Shown in pieces: positions 26,209 to 35,938 of a stretch of 64,000 nucleotides of DNA (the first letter of the stretch is position 1; every line of letters starts with the position of its first letter). This DNA comes from JBCBSP01 sp039819095 (GTDB lineage Bacteria; Pseudomonadota; Alphaproteobacteria; Caulobacterales; Maricaulaceae), in contig JBCBSP010000008.1 of the NCBI GenBank assembly GCA_039819095.1, positions 81,707 to 145,706 on the forward strand, given 5' to 3'. The position numbers and the translations under genes are program-made. Under the pieces are notes generated by a model. The model worked only from the letters and a program-made list of their open reading frames with translations, was not told where the DNA came from and made no database searches.

Positions 26209-27087
26209 ATGACGACGAAAACTGTGCGCAAGGCGGTCCTGCCGGTTGCGGGACTTGGCACGCGGGTTCTGCCTGCGACCAAGGTCATGCCCAAGGAGAT
26301 ACTGCCGGTCTTTGACCGACCCGCCATCCACTATGTCATGGCTGAGGCCAAGGCCGCCGGGATTGAGCATTTCGTCTTCGTCACCGGTCGCAACAAGGCC
26401 GCCATCGAAGACTATTTCGACAGCGCCTTCGAGCTGGAGGAAACTCTTCGCGCCAAGGGCAAGACTGACCAGCTGGACACCTTGCGCGCCGATCTGCCGG
26501 AACCGGGCGCGTGCAGCTTCGTGCGCCAGCAAGCGCCGCGCGGGCTGGGCCACGCGGTCTGGTGCGCGCGAGATGTGGTCGGTGATGAGCCCTTCGCAGT
26601 GCTCCTGCCCGACATGCTGATGATGTCCGACCCGCCCTGTCTGGCGCAGATGACGGCCGCCCATGCCGAGGTTGGCGGTAATCTTCTGTCTGTGGAGGAG
26701 GTGCCGGCTGAGGATGTGTCGAAATACGGCATTATCGCGCCGGGCGTGCAGCGCGGGAATCTGGTTGAGATGACCGGCATGGTGGAAAAACCCGCCATGG
26801 AGGACGCGCCGTCGCGCTTCATGATTTCCGGGCGTTACATTCTGCAGCCGGAGATCTTCGAGCTTCTGGAGCGTCAGAAGCCCGGAGCAGGCGGTGAGAT
26901 CCAGCTCACCGACGCCATGCACGCCTTGATGCGCGAAAGCGCCTTCCACGCCTTGCCCTTCACCGGGCGGACCTATGACACCGGCTCCAAGCAGGGCTAT
27001 CTGGAAGCCTTCGCCGCCTTCGCTCTGGCTGACGCCGAGCATGGACGCGACAGCCGTGCAGTGCTTGAAGCGCTGTTGAAGCGCTAG
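26209..27087 (+). CDS. galU: UTP-glucose-1-phosphate uridylyltransferase
   Basis: A 292-residue enzyme making UDP-glucose. The signature AVLPVAGLGTRVLPATKVMPKE, then VFVTGRNKAAIEDYFD, FAVLLPDMLM, MVEKPA and FTGRTYDTGSKQGYLEA match GalU closely, and the length is standard. GGGGAGAAA precedes the start. It heads a unit with a UDP-uronate epimerase-like gene and ugd, giving UDP-glucose, UDP-glucuronate and possibly UDP-galacturonate for surface glycans. Confidence 0.95.
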   Translation: MTTKTVRKAVLPVAGLGTRVLPATKVMPKEILPVFDRPAIHYVMAEAKAAGIEHFVFVTGRNKAAIEDYFDSAFELEETLRAKGKTDQLDTLRADLPEPGACSFVRQQAPRGLGHAVWCARDVVGDEPFAVLLPDMLMMSDPPCLAQMTAAHAEVGGNLLSVEEVPAEDVSKYGIIAPGVQRGNLVEMTGMVEKPAMEDAPSRFMISGRYILQPEIFELLERQKPGAGGEIQLTDAMHALMRESAFHALPFTGRTYDTGSKQGYLEAFAAFALADAEHGRDSRAVLEALLKR

Positions 27088-27110
27088 TACGGCGCAGGGC
27101 GGGAGACGCG

Positions 27111-28103
27111 GTGAGAGTCCTTGTTACAGGTGCGGCCGGTTTTATCGGCGCCTATGTCGCTCACGCGCTGCTGGATCGCGGCGCGCGCGTGACCGGCGTC
27201 GATGCGATGAACGCTTATTACGACCCGGCGCTGAAAACAGCGCGCCTGGGCTTTCTGAAGGCGCGCTCCGGCTTTGACTTTCATACGCTTGATCTGGCTG
27301 AAGACGGTGCTCTGGACCGGCTGGATGAAGGGTATGACCTCGTCGTGCACCTCGCCGCTCAGGCCGGCGTCCGATATTCGATCGAGGAGCCGCGCGCCTA
27401 TGTCGATTCCAATGTTCGCGGGCATTTGAACATTCTGGAATACGTGCGCGGCGCCAAGCGTCCGCCCTTTCTGATCTACGCTTCGTCCAGCTCGGTCTAT
27501 GGCGATGATACGCCGGCGCCCTTCCGTGAGGACGCGCGCGCCGACGCGCCGGTCTCGCTCTATGCGGCGACCAAGCGCTCTGCGGAGCTGATGAGCGAGA
27601 GCTATTCAAGACTCTACGGGCTGAATCAGGTCGGGCTTCGCTTCTTCACGGTCTACGGATCCTGGGGCCGACCCGACATGGCCTATTGGAAATTCGCCGA
27701 GGCGATGCTGGAAGGCCGGCCGATCGAGGTGTTCAATCACGGTGATCTGCAGCGCGACTTCACCTGGATTGACGACATCATCGCCGGGGTGATGAAGATC
27801 GCCGAAGGCGGGCCGTCCGGCGGACAGGCGGGCGATCGCCTGCACCGCATCTATAATATCGGGCATAATGACCCGGTCCGGTTAATGGACTTCATATCTG
27901 CGCTTGAAGCCGCGTTCGGCCTTCAGGCTGACAAGATCATGATGCCCATGCAGCCGGGCGATGTTCACGTGACTGCGGCGGACATCTCCGCGCTGGATCG
28001 CGATTACGGATTTACGCCGACCACATCGATCGGCGAGGGCCTGCCGCGCTTTGCCGAATGGCTGAAAGCCTGGCGGGTGGGCGCGGCGGATCAATGGCGC
28101 TGA
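27111..28103 (+). CDS. NAD-dependent epimerase, UDP-glucuronate 4-epimerase-like
   Basis: A 330-residue extended short-chain dehydrogenase starting at GTG 23 nt after galU, behind GGGAG. It has the Rossmann motif VTGAAGFIGAYVAHALL, the catalytic Ser in YASSSSVYG and the YxxxK motif YAATKRSAE. RFFTVYGSWGRPDMAYWKF with DLQRDFTWIDDI is the pattern of UDP-glucuronate 4-epimerases (CapI/WbnF type), which give UDP-galacturonate. ugd downstream would supply the substrate. A related sugar 4-epimerase cannot be excluded. Confidence 0.88.
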   Translation: MRVLVTGAAGFIGAYVAHALLDRGARVTGVDAMNAYYDPALKTARLGFLKARSGFDFHTLDLAEDGALDRLDEGYDLVVHLAAQAGVRYSIEEPRAYVDSNVRGHLNILEYVRGAKRPPFLIYASSSSVYGDDTPAPFREDARADAPVSLYAATKRSAELMSESYSRLYGLNQVGLRFFTVYGSWGRPDMAYWKFAEAMLEGRPIEVFNHGDLQRDFTWIDDIIAGVMKIAEGGPSGGQAGDRLHRIYNIGHNDPVRLMDFISALEAAFGLQADKIMMPMQPGDVHVTAADISALDRDYGFTPTTSIGEGLPRFAEWLKAWRVGAADQWR

Positions 28104-28134
28104 TGCGCTGCAACGACAGGAAAGGGGCGGCTCC

Positions 28135-29439
28135 ATGCGGGTTGCGATGATCGGAACTGGGTATGTCGGACTGGTGTCCGGCGCGTGCTTTGCTGATTTC
28201 GGCCATCACGTGACCTGTATCGACAAGGACGCCGGCAAGATCGAAATGCTGCGTTCCGGCGGCGTGCCGATCTATGAGCCGGGCCTGGACGCTTTGATCG
28301 AGCGCAATGTGCGTGAGGGCCGGCTCGCCTTTGACACTGATCTCACGCAGGCCGTGGCCGAGGCCGATGTCGTCTTTATCGCGGTGGGCACCCCGTCGCG
28401 CCGCGGGGATGGCCATGCGGACTTAAGCTATGTGCACGCCGCTGCACGCGAAGTCGCCGCTGTCATGGATGGCTTCACCGTGGTGGTGACCAAGTCCACC
28501 GTGCCCGTCGGCACCGGCGATGCGGTTGAGCACATTATACGCGAAGCCCGCCCCGATGGTGAGTTCGCCGTGGTCTCCAACCCGGAATTCCTGCGCGAAG
28601 GTGCGGCGATCGACGATTTCAAGCGTCCGGACCGGGTGGTGGTGGGCGCTGAGGACGAGCGCGCTGAGAGCGTGATGCGCGAGCTCTATCGCCCGCTCTT
28701 CCTGAATGAAACCCCGATCCTGTTCACCGCCCGGCGGACTTCTGAGCTCATCAAATATGCGGCGAATGGCTTCCTGGCGATGAAGATCACCTTCATCAAC
28801 GAGATCGCCGATCTGTGTGAAGAGGTCGGCGCGAATGTGCAGGAGGTCGCGCGCGGCATCGGGCTCGACAACCGTATCGGCGGTAAATTCCTGCATGCCG
28901 GGCCGGGCTATGGCGGGTCCTGCTTTCCCAAGGACACGCTGGCTCTGGCGCGCACCGCTCAGGAGGCGGAGCGCCCGCTGCGCCTCATTGAGACGGTCAT
29001 CAACATCAATGATCGGCGCAAGCCGCGCATGGCCGACAAGATCGTGGAGGCCTGCGGCGGCGATGTCGATGGCAAGACGATCGCGGTGCTGGGCCTGACC
29101 TTCAAGCCGAATACCGATGACATGCGCGATGCGCCCAGTCTCGACATCATTCCGGCTTTGCAGAAGGCGGGCGCGCGGATTCGCGCCTATGATCCGGCGG
29201 GCCTGGCCGAAGCGGAACGCCATTTCACGGATGTCGAGTTCGTCTCCGGGCCGTATATCTGCGTCGACGGCGCCGATGCGCTGGCCATCATTACCGAGTG
29301 GAACGAGTTTCGCGCGCTGGACCTGACCCGCGTAAGCGAGGCGATGCGTGGCGAGGTGATCGTCGATCTGCGCAATATCTATGATCCTGAGGAAATGAAG
29401 TCTCAGGGCTTCGCCTATACCAGCGTGGGCAGGCCCTGA
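28135..29439 (+). CDS. ugd: UDP-glucose 6-dehydrogenase
   Basis: A 434-residue enzyme oxidising UDP-glucose twice to UDP-glucuronate. MIGTGYVGLVSGACFADFGH is the NAD-binding fold, and FIAVGTPSRRGDGHADL and TKSTVPVGTGD follow. The catalytic Cys is in GPGYGGSCFPKDTLAL and the Lys in ELIKYAANGFLAMKITFINE. Length and domain order are standard for the bacterial Ugd/TuaD group. GGAAAGGGG precedes the ATG. It follows the epimerase gene by 31 nt, consistent with one operon from galU. Confidence 0.95.
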   Translation: MRVAMIGTGYVGLVSGACFADFGHHVTCIDKDAGKIEMLRSGGVPIYEPGLDALIERNVREGRLAFDTDLTQAVAEADVVFIAVGTPSRRGDGHADLSYVHAAAREVAAVMDGFTVVVTKSTVPVGTGDAVEHIIREARPDGEFAVVSNPEFLREGAAIDDFKRPDRVVVGAEDERAESVMRELYRPLFLNETPILFTARRTSELIKYAANGFLAMKITFINEIADLCEEVGANVQEVARGIGLDNRIGGKFLHAGPGYGGSCFPKDTLALARTAQEAERPLRLIETVININDRRKPRMADKIVEACGGDVDGKTIAVLGLTFKPNTDDMRDAPSLDIIPALQKAGARIRAYDPAGLAEAERHFTDVEFVSGPYICVDGADALAIITEWNEFRALDLTRVSEAMRGEVIVDLRNIYDPEEMKSQGFAYTSVGRP

Positions 29440-29555
29440 CCGAAGCGGATCGAAGGGAACGAGCCTGAGCGCTGCGTTGCGGGCGGGCCGGGCATATGTC
29501 ATAGAGCGGCGGTCGCAGCGCGGGGGTCGTCGCGCCAGCGAGTGGGGGCTCGGTC

Positions 29556-30632
29556 ATGTTCAGAAGCGATGTAAACGGCTTGACGCTGAAGCCGGGCGCC
29601 AGCATGCGCGATGCGCTTCAATCGCTGGAAAACTCTGCAGCGAAGATCGCTCTCACGGTTGATAATAATGGCAAGCTGACCGGTATCGTGACCGATGGCG
29701 ATGTGCGGCGCGCGCTTCTAGCGGGGGTTGATCTCAATGCGCCGGCTCTTAAGGCGGCCAACACCGCGCCCCATGTCGTCGACATGGACGAGCCGGTCGG
29801 CGAAATTCGGCGGGCGATGCAGGAAAGCGGCCTGCTTCATGTGCCTGTCGTTGATGAGGACGGGCGTCCTTCCCATCTCTGGATGCGTGTGGCGACGCGC
29901 GGGCGCTCCGCGCTCGACGTGCCGGTCGTGCTTATGGCCGGCGGTGAAGGCCGGCGCTTGCGCCCGTTGACGGAAAACACGCCAAAGCCGCTTTTGAACA
30001 TCGGTGAACGCCCGATCCTGGAGCATATCCTCAATCGCTTTCGTTCTGCTGGCTTCAGCAACTTCTTCATCTCGATCAATTATCTCGGACATATGATCGA
30101 GGAGTATTTCGGCGACGGCTCGCAGTTTGGCGTCTCGATCCAGTATCTGCGCGAAAATGAGAAGCTTGGCACAGCCGGCGCGCTTAGCCTCTTGCCCAAC
30201 CGCGCGATCGACCATGTCATCGTGATGAACGGCGATCTGCTCACCGATGTTGATTTCAACGAGATCCTCGGCACCCATGTCGCCTCACGGGCCGGCGCCA
30301 CGATGTGCGTGCGTGAGCACCGCACCCAGGTTCCGTTCGGCGTAGTGAATATCGACGGTTCGGCCTTTGGCGGGATCGTTGAGAAACCGACAATGACCCA
30401 TTTCGTCAATGCCGGCGTCTACTGCCTGTCGCGCGAGGCGCTGAACCTGGTTCAGCCCAACACTTTCTTCGACATGCCCGAGCTGTTTGAAAAGCTGCGC
30501 GGTCGCGGCGATCCCTGCGCCGTGCACCCGATCTCCGGCTCGCGCTGGATGGATATCGGCACGCCGGAACAGCTGACGCGCGCGCGCGCCATGTTTGAAA
30601 ACGGAACCGATGAAGGCTTGCTTCGCTCATGA
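29556..30632 (+). CDS. ptmE: CBS-domain nucleotidyltransferase, PtmE-like
   Basis: A 358-residue protein with a pair of CBS domains (about 1-115, LTGIVTDGDVRRALL and HVPVVDEDGRPSHLW) followed by a sugar-nucleotidyltransferase domain starting at VVLMAGGEGRRLRPLTENTP. GTAGALSLL, VMNGDLLTDVDF and MDIGTPEQLTRA are also seen. This layout is that of Campylobacter PtmE, which makes GDP-glucosamine at the start of the GDP-based legionaminic acid route. The other leg genes lie at 52570-59864, so that role is plausible here. A mannose or glucose nucleotidyltransferase is the alternative. It overlaps the next gene by 4 nt. Confidence 0.82.
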   Translation: MFRSDVNGLTLKPGASMRDALQSLENSAAKIALTVDNNGKLTGIVTDGDVRRALLAGVDLNAPALKAANTAPHVVDMDEPVGEIRRAMQESGLLHVPVVDEDGRPSHLWMRVATRGRSALDVPVVLMAGGEGRRLRPLTENTPKPLLNIGERPILEHILNRFRSAGFSNFFISINYLGHMIEEYFGDGSQFGVSIQYLRENEKLGTAGALSLLPNRAIDHVIVMNGDLLTDVDFNEILGTHVASRAGATMCVREHRTQVPFGVVNIDGSAFGGIVEKPTMTHFVNAGVYCLSREALNLVQPNTFFDMPELFEKLRGRGDPCAVHPISGSRWMDIGTPEQLTRARAMFENGTDEGLLRS

Positions 30633-31618
30633 CCGGATCGATCCGCACCATCGCGTTGGCCGGCGCCGGAAATATCGGCAGCCGCCTGCTTCAGTCCGTC
30701 GCCCAATGCGACCCGGCCCGCGTCGGCGCGATCGAAGTCTATGCCGTCGAGCCGTTCGAGGCCGCGCGCCAGACCGCCAAGGCGCGCTTTGACGAGGTGG
30801 TTGGCGACCGACCCCATACGCTGCGCTTTGACGGGCCGGCGCCGGAAGAGGCCGATCTGATGATGGCGCCGACCGATGCGGTCAACCGGCTGGCCGCGTT
30901 GAAGGGCCTTGTCGCCCATACCCGTGCGCCGGCGGTGTTTTTGGAGAAATTCCTGTTCACCGATCCGGCTGAGTACGCCGAAGCGCGCCGCCTGCTCGAT
31001 GGAATGGGCGCACGGGCCTGGGTCAATTGCGCACGCAATGTCTGGCCGGGCTATGGCGATGTGGCCGAACGCATCGCTGGGCGCGGGCCGATACGGCTGC
31101 GGGTGACCGGACCGGACTGGAATATGGCGTCAAACGCCATTCATTTTCTGGCGTTGATGGAAATGTTGGCCGGCGAGGCTGCGGACGCGGTCGACGCCTC
31201 CGGGCTAGACCGTGAAACCCGCCCGTCCAAGCGCGAGGGTTATCTGGAAGTCACCGGGCTTTTGCGCGCCACGACGCCGTCCGGTTCGAGCGCGGAGCTC
31301 TACAGCCTGGCCGGCGTCGACGCCCCGATGCGGGTTGAAGTCCATGTCGAGGGGTTGGAGCTGCTGATCGAAGAAGGTCCGGGCATTCTTTACAACCTGG
31401 AGCGTGACGGCGCCGGCGGACGCGCGGTTGAGCGCGCTGACTTCGTGATGCATCACACCAGCCAGCTTGCCGGTCTTTTCGAGGCTCTGCTCCTGGGCGA
31501 ACCGTGTGCGCTTCCTGAATATGATCAGAGCGCGTCGCTGCATCTGAAGACGATGGTCGCGCTGAATACAGTGCTGCGCCCGGGCGCAGCTCCCTCAGAG
31601 CCTTGCCTGGTGAGCTGA
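30629..31618 (+). CDS. Gfo/Idh/MocA-type NAD(P) oxidoreductase
   Basis: A 329-residue protein with a Rossmann start IALAGAGNIGSRLLQSV and the two-domain layout of the Gfo/Idh/MocA family. At the usual EKP catalytic-Lys motif it reads VFLEKFLFTDP, keeping the Lys but not the Pro. RNVWPGYGDV and HFLALMEMLAG stand where the substrate His/Asp region is normal. Its ATG overlaps the stop of ptmE (ATGA), so it most probably acts on the same amino-sugar or sugar nucleotide. The product is not known. Confidence 0.75.
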   Translation: MTGSIRTIALAGAGNIGSRLLQSVAQCDPARVGAIEVYAVEPFEAARQTAKARFDEVVGDRPHTLRFDGPAPEEADLMMAPTDAVNRLAALKGLVAHTRAPAVFLEKFLFTDPAEYAEARRLLDGMGARAWVNCARNVWPGYGDVAERIAGRGPIRLRVTGPDWNMASNAIHFLALMEMLAGEAADAVDASGLDRETRPSKREGYLEVTGLLRATTPSGSSAELYSLAGVDAPMRVEVHVEGLELLIEEGPGILYNLERDGAGGRAVERADFVMHHTSQLAGLFEALLLGEPCALPEYDQSASLHLKTMVALNTVLRPGAAPSEPCLVS

Positions 31619-31774
31619 CGCCCGCCGCCCGTAAACGCCTCCCTAACAGCGCGCACACCGGACCTTAAGCATCACCGCGTAATGTCCGTCCCGAAATCGG
31701 ACGCACCGGCGAGTTCTCAGAGCGGGAAAACCCGCCAGCCGGAGACCGCGTCCGCCAGAATGGGATGGTGGGAC

Positions 31775-32641
31775 ATGTTTCAGATCATCGGCGTTGTCGT
31801 CGTTTTCGTGATGGTGTTTGGCGGATTCACGCTCGCGGGCGGGAAATTCGACATCATCATCAAGGCTTTGCCCTTTGAATTCATGATGATTGGCGGTGCG
31901 GCGGCCGGGGCGTTCCTGATCGGCAATTCCGGCAAGACGATCATGAAGACGCTTGGCGATCTGGCCAAGCTGGTCAGCGGACCGAAGTGGGGTGCGAAGG
32001 ACTATCACGACCTTCTTGCACTCCTTTTCCAGCTGACCAAGACGATGAAGACCAAGGGCGTGATCGCGCTGGAGTCTCACATCGAAAAGCCGCACGACAG
32101 CGCGATCTTCTCCAACTATCCGCGTATCGTGAAAGACCATTTCGCGCTCGACTTCATCTGCGACACCTTGCGCATGATGACGATGAACCTGGAGGATCCG
32201 CACCAGGTTGAAGACGCGATGGAGAAACAGCTGGAAAAGCACCACCACGAGGCCGCCGGCCCCGCGCACGCGCTGCAAAGCATGGCGGATGCGCTGCCCG
32301 CTCTGGGCATCGTTGCAGCCGTGCTGGGCATTATCAAGACGATGGGCGCGATCGATGCGCCGCCGACCGAGCTGGGCAAGAAGATCGGCTCAGCGCTTGT
32401 GGGCACCTTCCTGGGCGTCTTCCTCGCCTATGGCCTGGTCGGGCCGTTCGCTGCACGCCTGAAGGAGATCTATGACGAGGAGGCGATCTTCTACAAGATC
32501 ATTCAGGACGTTCTGGTCGCTCACCTGCATGGCAACGCCGCGCAGATCTCCGTTGAGATCGGCCGGGGCAATGTACCCAGCAAGATTCAGCCGAGCTTTG
32601 CTGAGCTGGAAGATGCGCTGGCCAATATCGGCGCGGAATAA
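31775..32641 (+). CDS. motA: Flagellar motor stator protein MotA
   Basis: A 288-residue proton-channel subunit of the flagellar stator. It begins MFQIIGVVVVFVMVFGGF, the form typical of Caulobacter-type MotA, and has four membrane helices, the last pair about 165-220 (MADALPALGIVAAVLGIIK and GTFLGVFLAYGLVGP). The cytoplasmic loop carries charged residues for contact with FliG. The start at 31775 matches the family; in-frame ATGs at 31760 and 31682 would add up to 31 residues. MotB is not adjacent. A terminator follows. Confidence 0.93.
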   Translation: MFQIIGVVVVFVMVFGGFTLAGGKFDIIIKALPFEFMMIGGAAAGAFLIGNSGKTIMKTLGDLAKLVSGPKWGAKDYHDLLALLFQLTKTMKTKGVIALESHIEKPHDSAIFSNYPRIVKDHFALDFICDTLRMMTMNLEDPHQVEDAMEKQLEKHHHEAAGPAHALQSMADALPALGIVAAVLGIIKTMGAIDAPPTELGKKIGSALVGTFLGVFLAYGLVGPFAARLKEIYDEEAIFYKIIQDVLVAHLHGNAAQISVEIGRGNVPSKIQPSFAELEDALANIGAE

Positions 32642-32662
32642 CCGCCTCGCGGTATTGAAAAT

Positions 32663-32698
32663 ACGCCCGTCGCCGCATCGCCGGCGGCGGGCGTTTTC
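32663..32698 (+). terminator. Rho-independent terminator after motA
   Basis: A 13-bp stem (32663-32675 with 32682-32694) containing one G-U pair and a 6-nt loop is followed by TTTTCG. It lies 21 nt after the motA stop. Confidence 0.8.
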
Positions 32699-32796
32699 GT
32701 GACTGCATCAATCGCTTCGATGGGTGGCCGAGCGCGTCCGGCTTGGTTACGCTTCGCCCGGATTTGAACGTCACGGCGTGGATGGATCGCTGCACG

Positions 32797-32997
32797 ATGG
32801 GACTGGAATTCGCCGCCGCCCCGATAGGAGTGCTGGTTCTCCTGTTCAGCGTCTGGGCGCTGATCCATGTCGGCGAGAGCCGCGCGCCGCGTGCACTGAA
32901 GGCGCTCTGGATCGCGCTCATCCTTGTTATCCCCATTCTCGGTTTTCTGCTCTGGCTTGTGCTCGGCCCGCGTTCGGCCGGTCGCGCGCTCTTCTAG
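32797..32997 (+). CDS. Small PLDc_N-like membrane protein
   Basis: A roughly 66-residue protein with two membrane helices, FAAAPIGVLVLLFSVWALIHV and ALWIALILVIPILGFLLWLVLG, ending GPRSAGRALF. The pattern VIPILGFLLWLVLGP is that of the phospholipase D-nuclease N-terminal (PLDc_N) domain, often found alone in short inner-membrane proteins of unknown role. The start is uncertain; in-frame ATGs at 32782 and 32797 and a GTG at 32743 are possible. It lies 9 nt before mnmC. Confidence 0.65.
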   Translation: MGLEFAAAPIGVLVLLFSVWALIHVGESRAPRALKALWIALILVIPILGFLLWLVLGPRSAGRALF

Positions 32998-33006
32998 GCG
33001 ACCGGC

Positions 33007-34884
33007 TTGCCCGCGACCTCATCTCCGACCGGATTCGTCCTTCCTGAGCCGGATCTTGAATGGGCTGAGGGCGGGCCGCGCTCGCGCGAGGCCGGCGATG
33101 TCTATTTCAGCGCCGAGGACGGGTTGGCCGAGAGCCGCGCTGTGTTCCTGGCCGGCTGCGGTTTGCCGGAACGCTTCGCGCCGGGCGCAGTCTTCACCAT
33201 CGGTGAGTTGGGGTTCGGGACCGGGCTTAATGCGCTCGCCGTGCTGGACCTCTGGCGCCGTCACCGTCCCGCCGGCGCCCGGCTGCACATGGTCAGCCTT
33301 GAGGCGCGTCCCTTCCGGCGGGAACAGGCGCGCCGCGCCCTGTCCGCCTTTCCTGAACTCGCGGGGCTGGCAAGCCGGCTGCTGAGCCAGTGGCCACCGC
33401 CATTGAAGGGCTTGCACCGGCTTCATTTTGATGCCGAGGGCTTCACGCTTTCGGTCGTTCACGGCGCGGCGCCGCACGCGATGGAAGCGCTTGAGTTCGC
33501 CGCTGACGCCTGGTTTCTGGATGGGTTTGCGCCTTCGGCCAACCCCGACATGTGGTCAGGCGCTGTCTTCGCCGAGATTGCGCGATTATCCAAGCCGGGC
33601 GCGCGGGCGGCCACCTTTACCGTGGCCGGCGCTGTGCGCCGCGGACTGGCCGAGGCCGGTTTCACCGTCGCCAAGCGTCCGGGCTTCGGGCGCAAGCGCG
33701 AGCGGCTGGAGGCGGTGCTCAATCCGGACGCGGGCCGCACAGCGTCCGGCTCACAGGCTTTTCCACGCCGCACCGCCCCGCCAGGCGAACGCATCGCCGT
33801 GCTGGGCGGGGGCATCGCAGCCGCCAGCCTGGTGCGCGCCTTCGCCCGACGCGGCGTCTCGCCGACCGTGTTCGCCGCGGGCGGCTGGTCGAGCGGCGCG
33901 TCAGGCGCTCCGACCGGGCTTCTCACCCCTCGACTCGAGGCGATTGACCGGCCCCATGCACGCGCGCTTTTGAACGCATTTGACTATGCGCGCCGCCTCT
34001 ATGGCGAGCATGGGGCTTTCCGCGATGAAGGCATTCTGCGCTGCGCGCGGGACCCGCAAGGTGAAGCGCGCCTCAAACGCATCGCCTCGCAACTTGACGA
34101 AGATTTTGAGTGGCTTGGCGCCGATGCAGCCGAAGCGCGAACGGGTGTGAAAAGCGGGCGCGGCGGGCTGTGGATGGCCCGCGCGGGACGGTTTGATCCG
34201 ACCGGGTTGGTGACGGGCCTTTCCGGCGTTCAGTCGGTCAGGACGGAACGGATCAGCAGCCTTGAGCGCCTGCCCGCCGGCTGGCGGCTTCTCGACGTTG
34301 AGCGCCAGACAGCGTTTGAAGCCGACACGCTTGTGCTGGCGGGCGGGGCCGGCATGGACCGCCTCGCCGCCCGTCTCGGTCTCGCACTGGAGACGACCGC
34401 CGGTCATGTGATCCTCGCCGATGGATCGCCGCCGAGCGCGCCGGTGGCGTGGGGCGGCTATCTGGCCGCGGCGCCGGGCGGGGTGATGCTGGGCGCGACC
34501 CATATTCGCGGATCGAATCCAGGTCTGGCGGAGGAGGCGGATGCCAGCCTGCGCGCAGACCTCGCCGCCTTCGCGCCGTCCCATGCTGGTGCGCTGGGAG
34601 CGACCCGGTCAAGCTGGGCGGGTGTCCGAGCGGCGATGCGTGACCGCCTGCCGATTTGCGGCCCGGTTCCGTTATTGGGCGCTGACGGCGCAGGACTCCC
34701 GGACCAATTCGCGCCGAGGCTTTATGTCCTCAGCGGTTTCGGAGCGCGCGGCTTCGCCCACGCGCCCTTGCTGGCTGAAGCGCTCGTGAGTGATCTTCTG
34801 GACGAGCCGGCCGGGCTTGAGCGCTCCGCTCGCGAGGCGCTTCACCCGGCGCGTTTCCCGATCCGCGCGGCCCGCCGCGGCTAA
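33007..34884 (+). CDS. mnmC: Bifunctional tRNA mnm5s2U biosynthesis protein MnmC
   Basis: A 625-residue fusion that finishes the wobble-uridine modification of tRNA. The N-terminal methyltransferase (about 1-240) has GELGFGTGLNALAVLDLW and WFLDGFAPSANPDMWS. The C-terminal FAD-dependent oxidase starts at about 258 with IAVLGGGIAAASLVRAFARRG and ends with LYVLSGFGARGFAHAPL. The first possible start is TTG at 33007, giving MPATSSPTGFVLPEPDLEW, which fits the conserved beginning of MnmC. Confidence 0.93.
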   Translation: MPATSSPTGFVLPEPDLEWAEGGPRSREAGDVYFSAEDGLAESRAVFLAGCGLPERFAPGAVFTIGELGFGTGLNALAVLDLWRRHRPAGARLHMVSLEARPFRREQARRALSAFPELAGLASRLLSQWPPPLKGLHRLHFDAEGFTLSVVHGAAPHAMEALEFAADAWFLDGFAPSANPDMWSGAVFAEIARLSKPGARAATFTVAGAVRRGLAEAGFTVAKRPGFGRKRERLEAVLNPDAGRTASGSQAFPRRTAPPGERIAVLGGGIAAASLVRAFARRGVSPTVFAAGGWSSGASGAPTGLLTPRLEAIDRPHARALLNAFDYARRLYGEHGAFRDEGILRCARDPQGEARLKRIASQLDEDFEWLGADAAEARTGVKSGRGGLWMARAGRFDPTGLVTGLSGVQSVRTERISSLERLPAGWRLLDVERQTAFEADTLVLAGGAGMDRLAARLGLALETTAGHVILADGSPPSAPVAWGGYLAAAPGGVMLGATHIRGSNPGLAEEADASLRADLAAFAPSHAGALGATRSSWAGVRAAMRDRLPICGPVPLLGADGAGLPDQFAPRLYVLSGFGARGFAHAPLLAEALVSDLLDEPAGLERSAREALHPARFPIRAARRG

Positions 34885-34987
34885 ATCTTATGCTAAACAA
34901 AGCCTTGACGCCGCATTGCGGAGGCGTTTCAGGCGCGCGGCTTGCACACAGCACCGATAGAAGTCGGTGACTGGAGCGATACGGCAC

Positions 34988-35884
34988 ATGAGTGAAATTT
35001 CAGCCCTCGATCTGACCCGCATTGAAGCGGCCTTCGCACCGACCGAGGCCGATACGCGGGTCCCGGCTCCGGCTCCGGCCGCGGAGCGTGCGGAGCGCCG
35101 CCGCGGCGCACGCCATGTCTGGTTCCTCAATTCCGCCTTCGACCGGATCGATTTCGATGTCGCCCTGACGCGCATCAAGGAGCGTGATCCGGCCAAGCCC
35201 TTCGCCTTCGCCGTCACCCCGAATGTCGATCATCTGGTGCGCCTTCGCCGCGACCCGCTCTTCGCCACGCTCTACGCGCAGGCCTGGCTGACCGTGTGCG
35301 ATAGCCGGGTGCTGGAGCTGATCGCCATGCTGTCGGGCGAGCAGGTCGAGGTCACGGCGGGCTCCGACCTGACCGAGGCCCTGTTTGAGCGCGTCATCCA
35401 GCCCGATGACCCCATCACCGTGATCGGCGGAAAGGCTGAACAGATCGAGGCGCTGACCGCGCGCTATGGTCTGAGCAATCTGGCCTGGTGCGACCCGCCC
35501 ATGGGTCTGCGCGAAAACCCGCAGGCCATCGCCGACTGCGCCCAGTTCATCGCGTCCAATCCGGCCCGTTTCGTCTTTCTGTGTGTGGGTTCGCCACAAC
35601 AGGAGATGATCGCCGAAGCCTGTCTGGATCGCGGCGATTGCACCGGCGTTGGCCTATGCGTGGGCGCCTCGATCGATTTCCTGACCGGTCGGGCGGTGCG
35701 CGCCCCGAAATGGATGCAGCGCAGCCGGGCCGAATGGCTGCATCGGCTTTTGAGCGAGCCGCGCCGCATGTGGCGGCGCTATCTGGTCGAGGGACCCAAA
35801 GTCCTTTTCCTGTGGTGGGAATGGCGCCGCGCCCGCGCCCGCCTGCGCAAGCTGGAAGCCTCGCTGGCGAAGAGCCTGTTCTAG
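34988..35884 (+). CDS. WecG/TagA/CpsF-family glycosyltransferase
   Basis: A 298-residue GT26-type enzyme, which usually adds N-acetylmannosamine or a related sugar to an undecaprenyl-linked intermediate at the membrane. Family blocks seen are FAVTPNVDHLVRLRRDP, WLTVCDSRVLELIAMLSG (usually PDGxG, so the loop is diverged but keeps the Asp), and FLCVGSPQQEMIAEA. LCVGASIDFLTGRAVRAPKWMQ and the C-terminal W-x-HRL-x-EPRRMWRRYL are also present. The start at 34988 lies behind GGAG; a GTG at 34967 would add seven residues. It stands alone but fits the polysaccharide genes on both sides. Confidence 0.88.
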   Translation: MSEISALDLTRIEAAFAPTEADTRVPAPAPAAERAERRRGARHVWFLNSAFDRIDFDVALTRIKERDPAKPFAFAVTPNVDHLVRLRRDPLFATLYAQAWLTVCDSRVLELIAMLSGEQVEVTAGSDLTEALFERVIQPDDPITVIGGKAEQIEALTARYGLSNLAWCDPPMGLRENPQAIADCAQFIASNPARFVFLCVGSPQQEMIAEACLDRGDCTGVGLCVGASIDFLTGRAVRAPKWMQRSRAEWLHRLLSEPRRMWRRYLVEGPKVLFLWWEWRRARARLRKLEASLAKSLF

Positions 35885-35938
35885 ACCGACCGTCCCCTCG
35901 GCGCCGCCCCTACGATCCGGCTCATCTGAACCAGACGC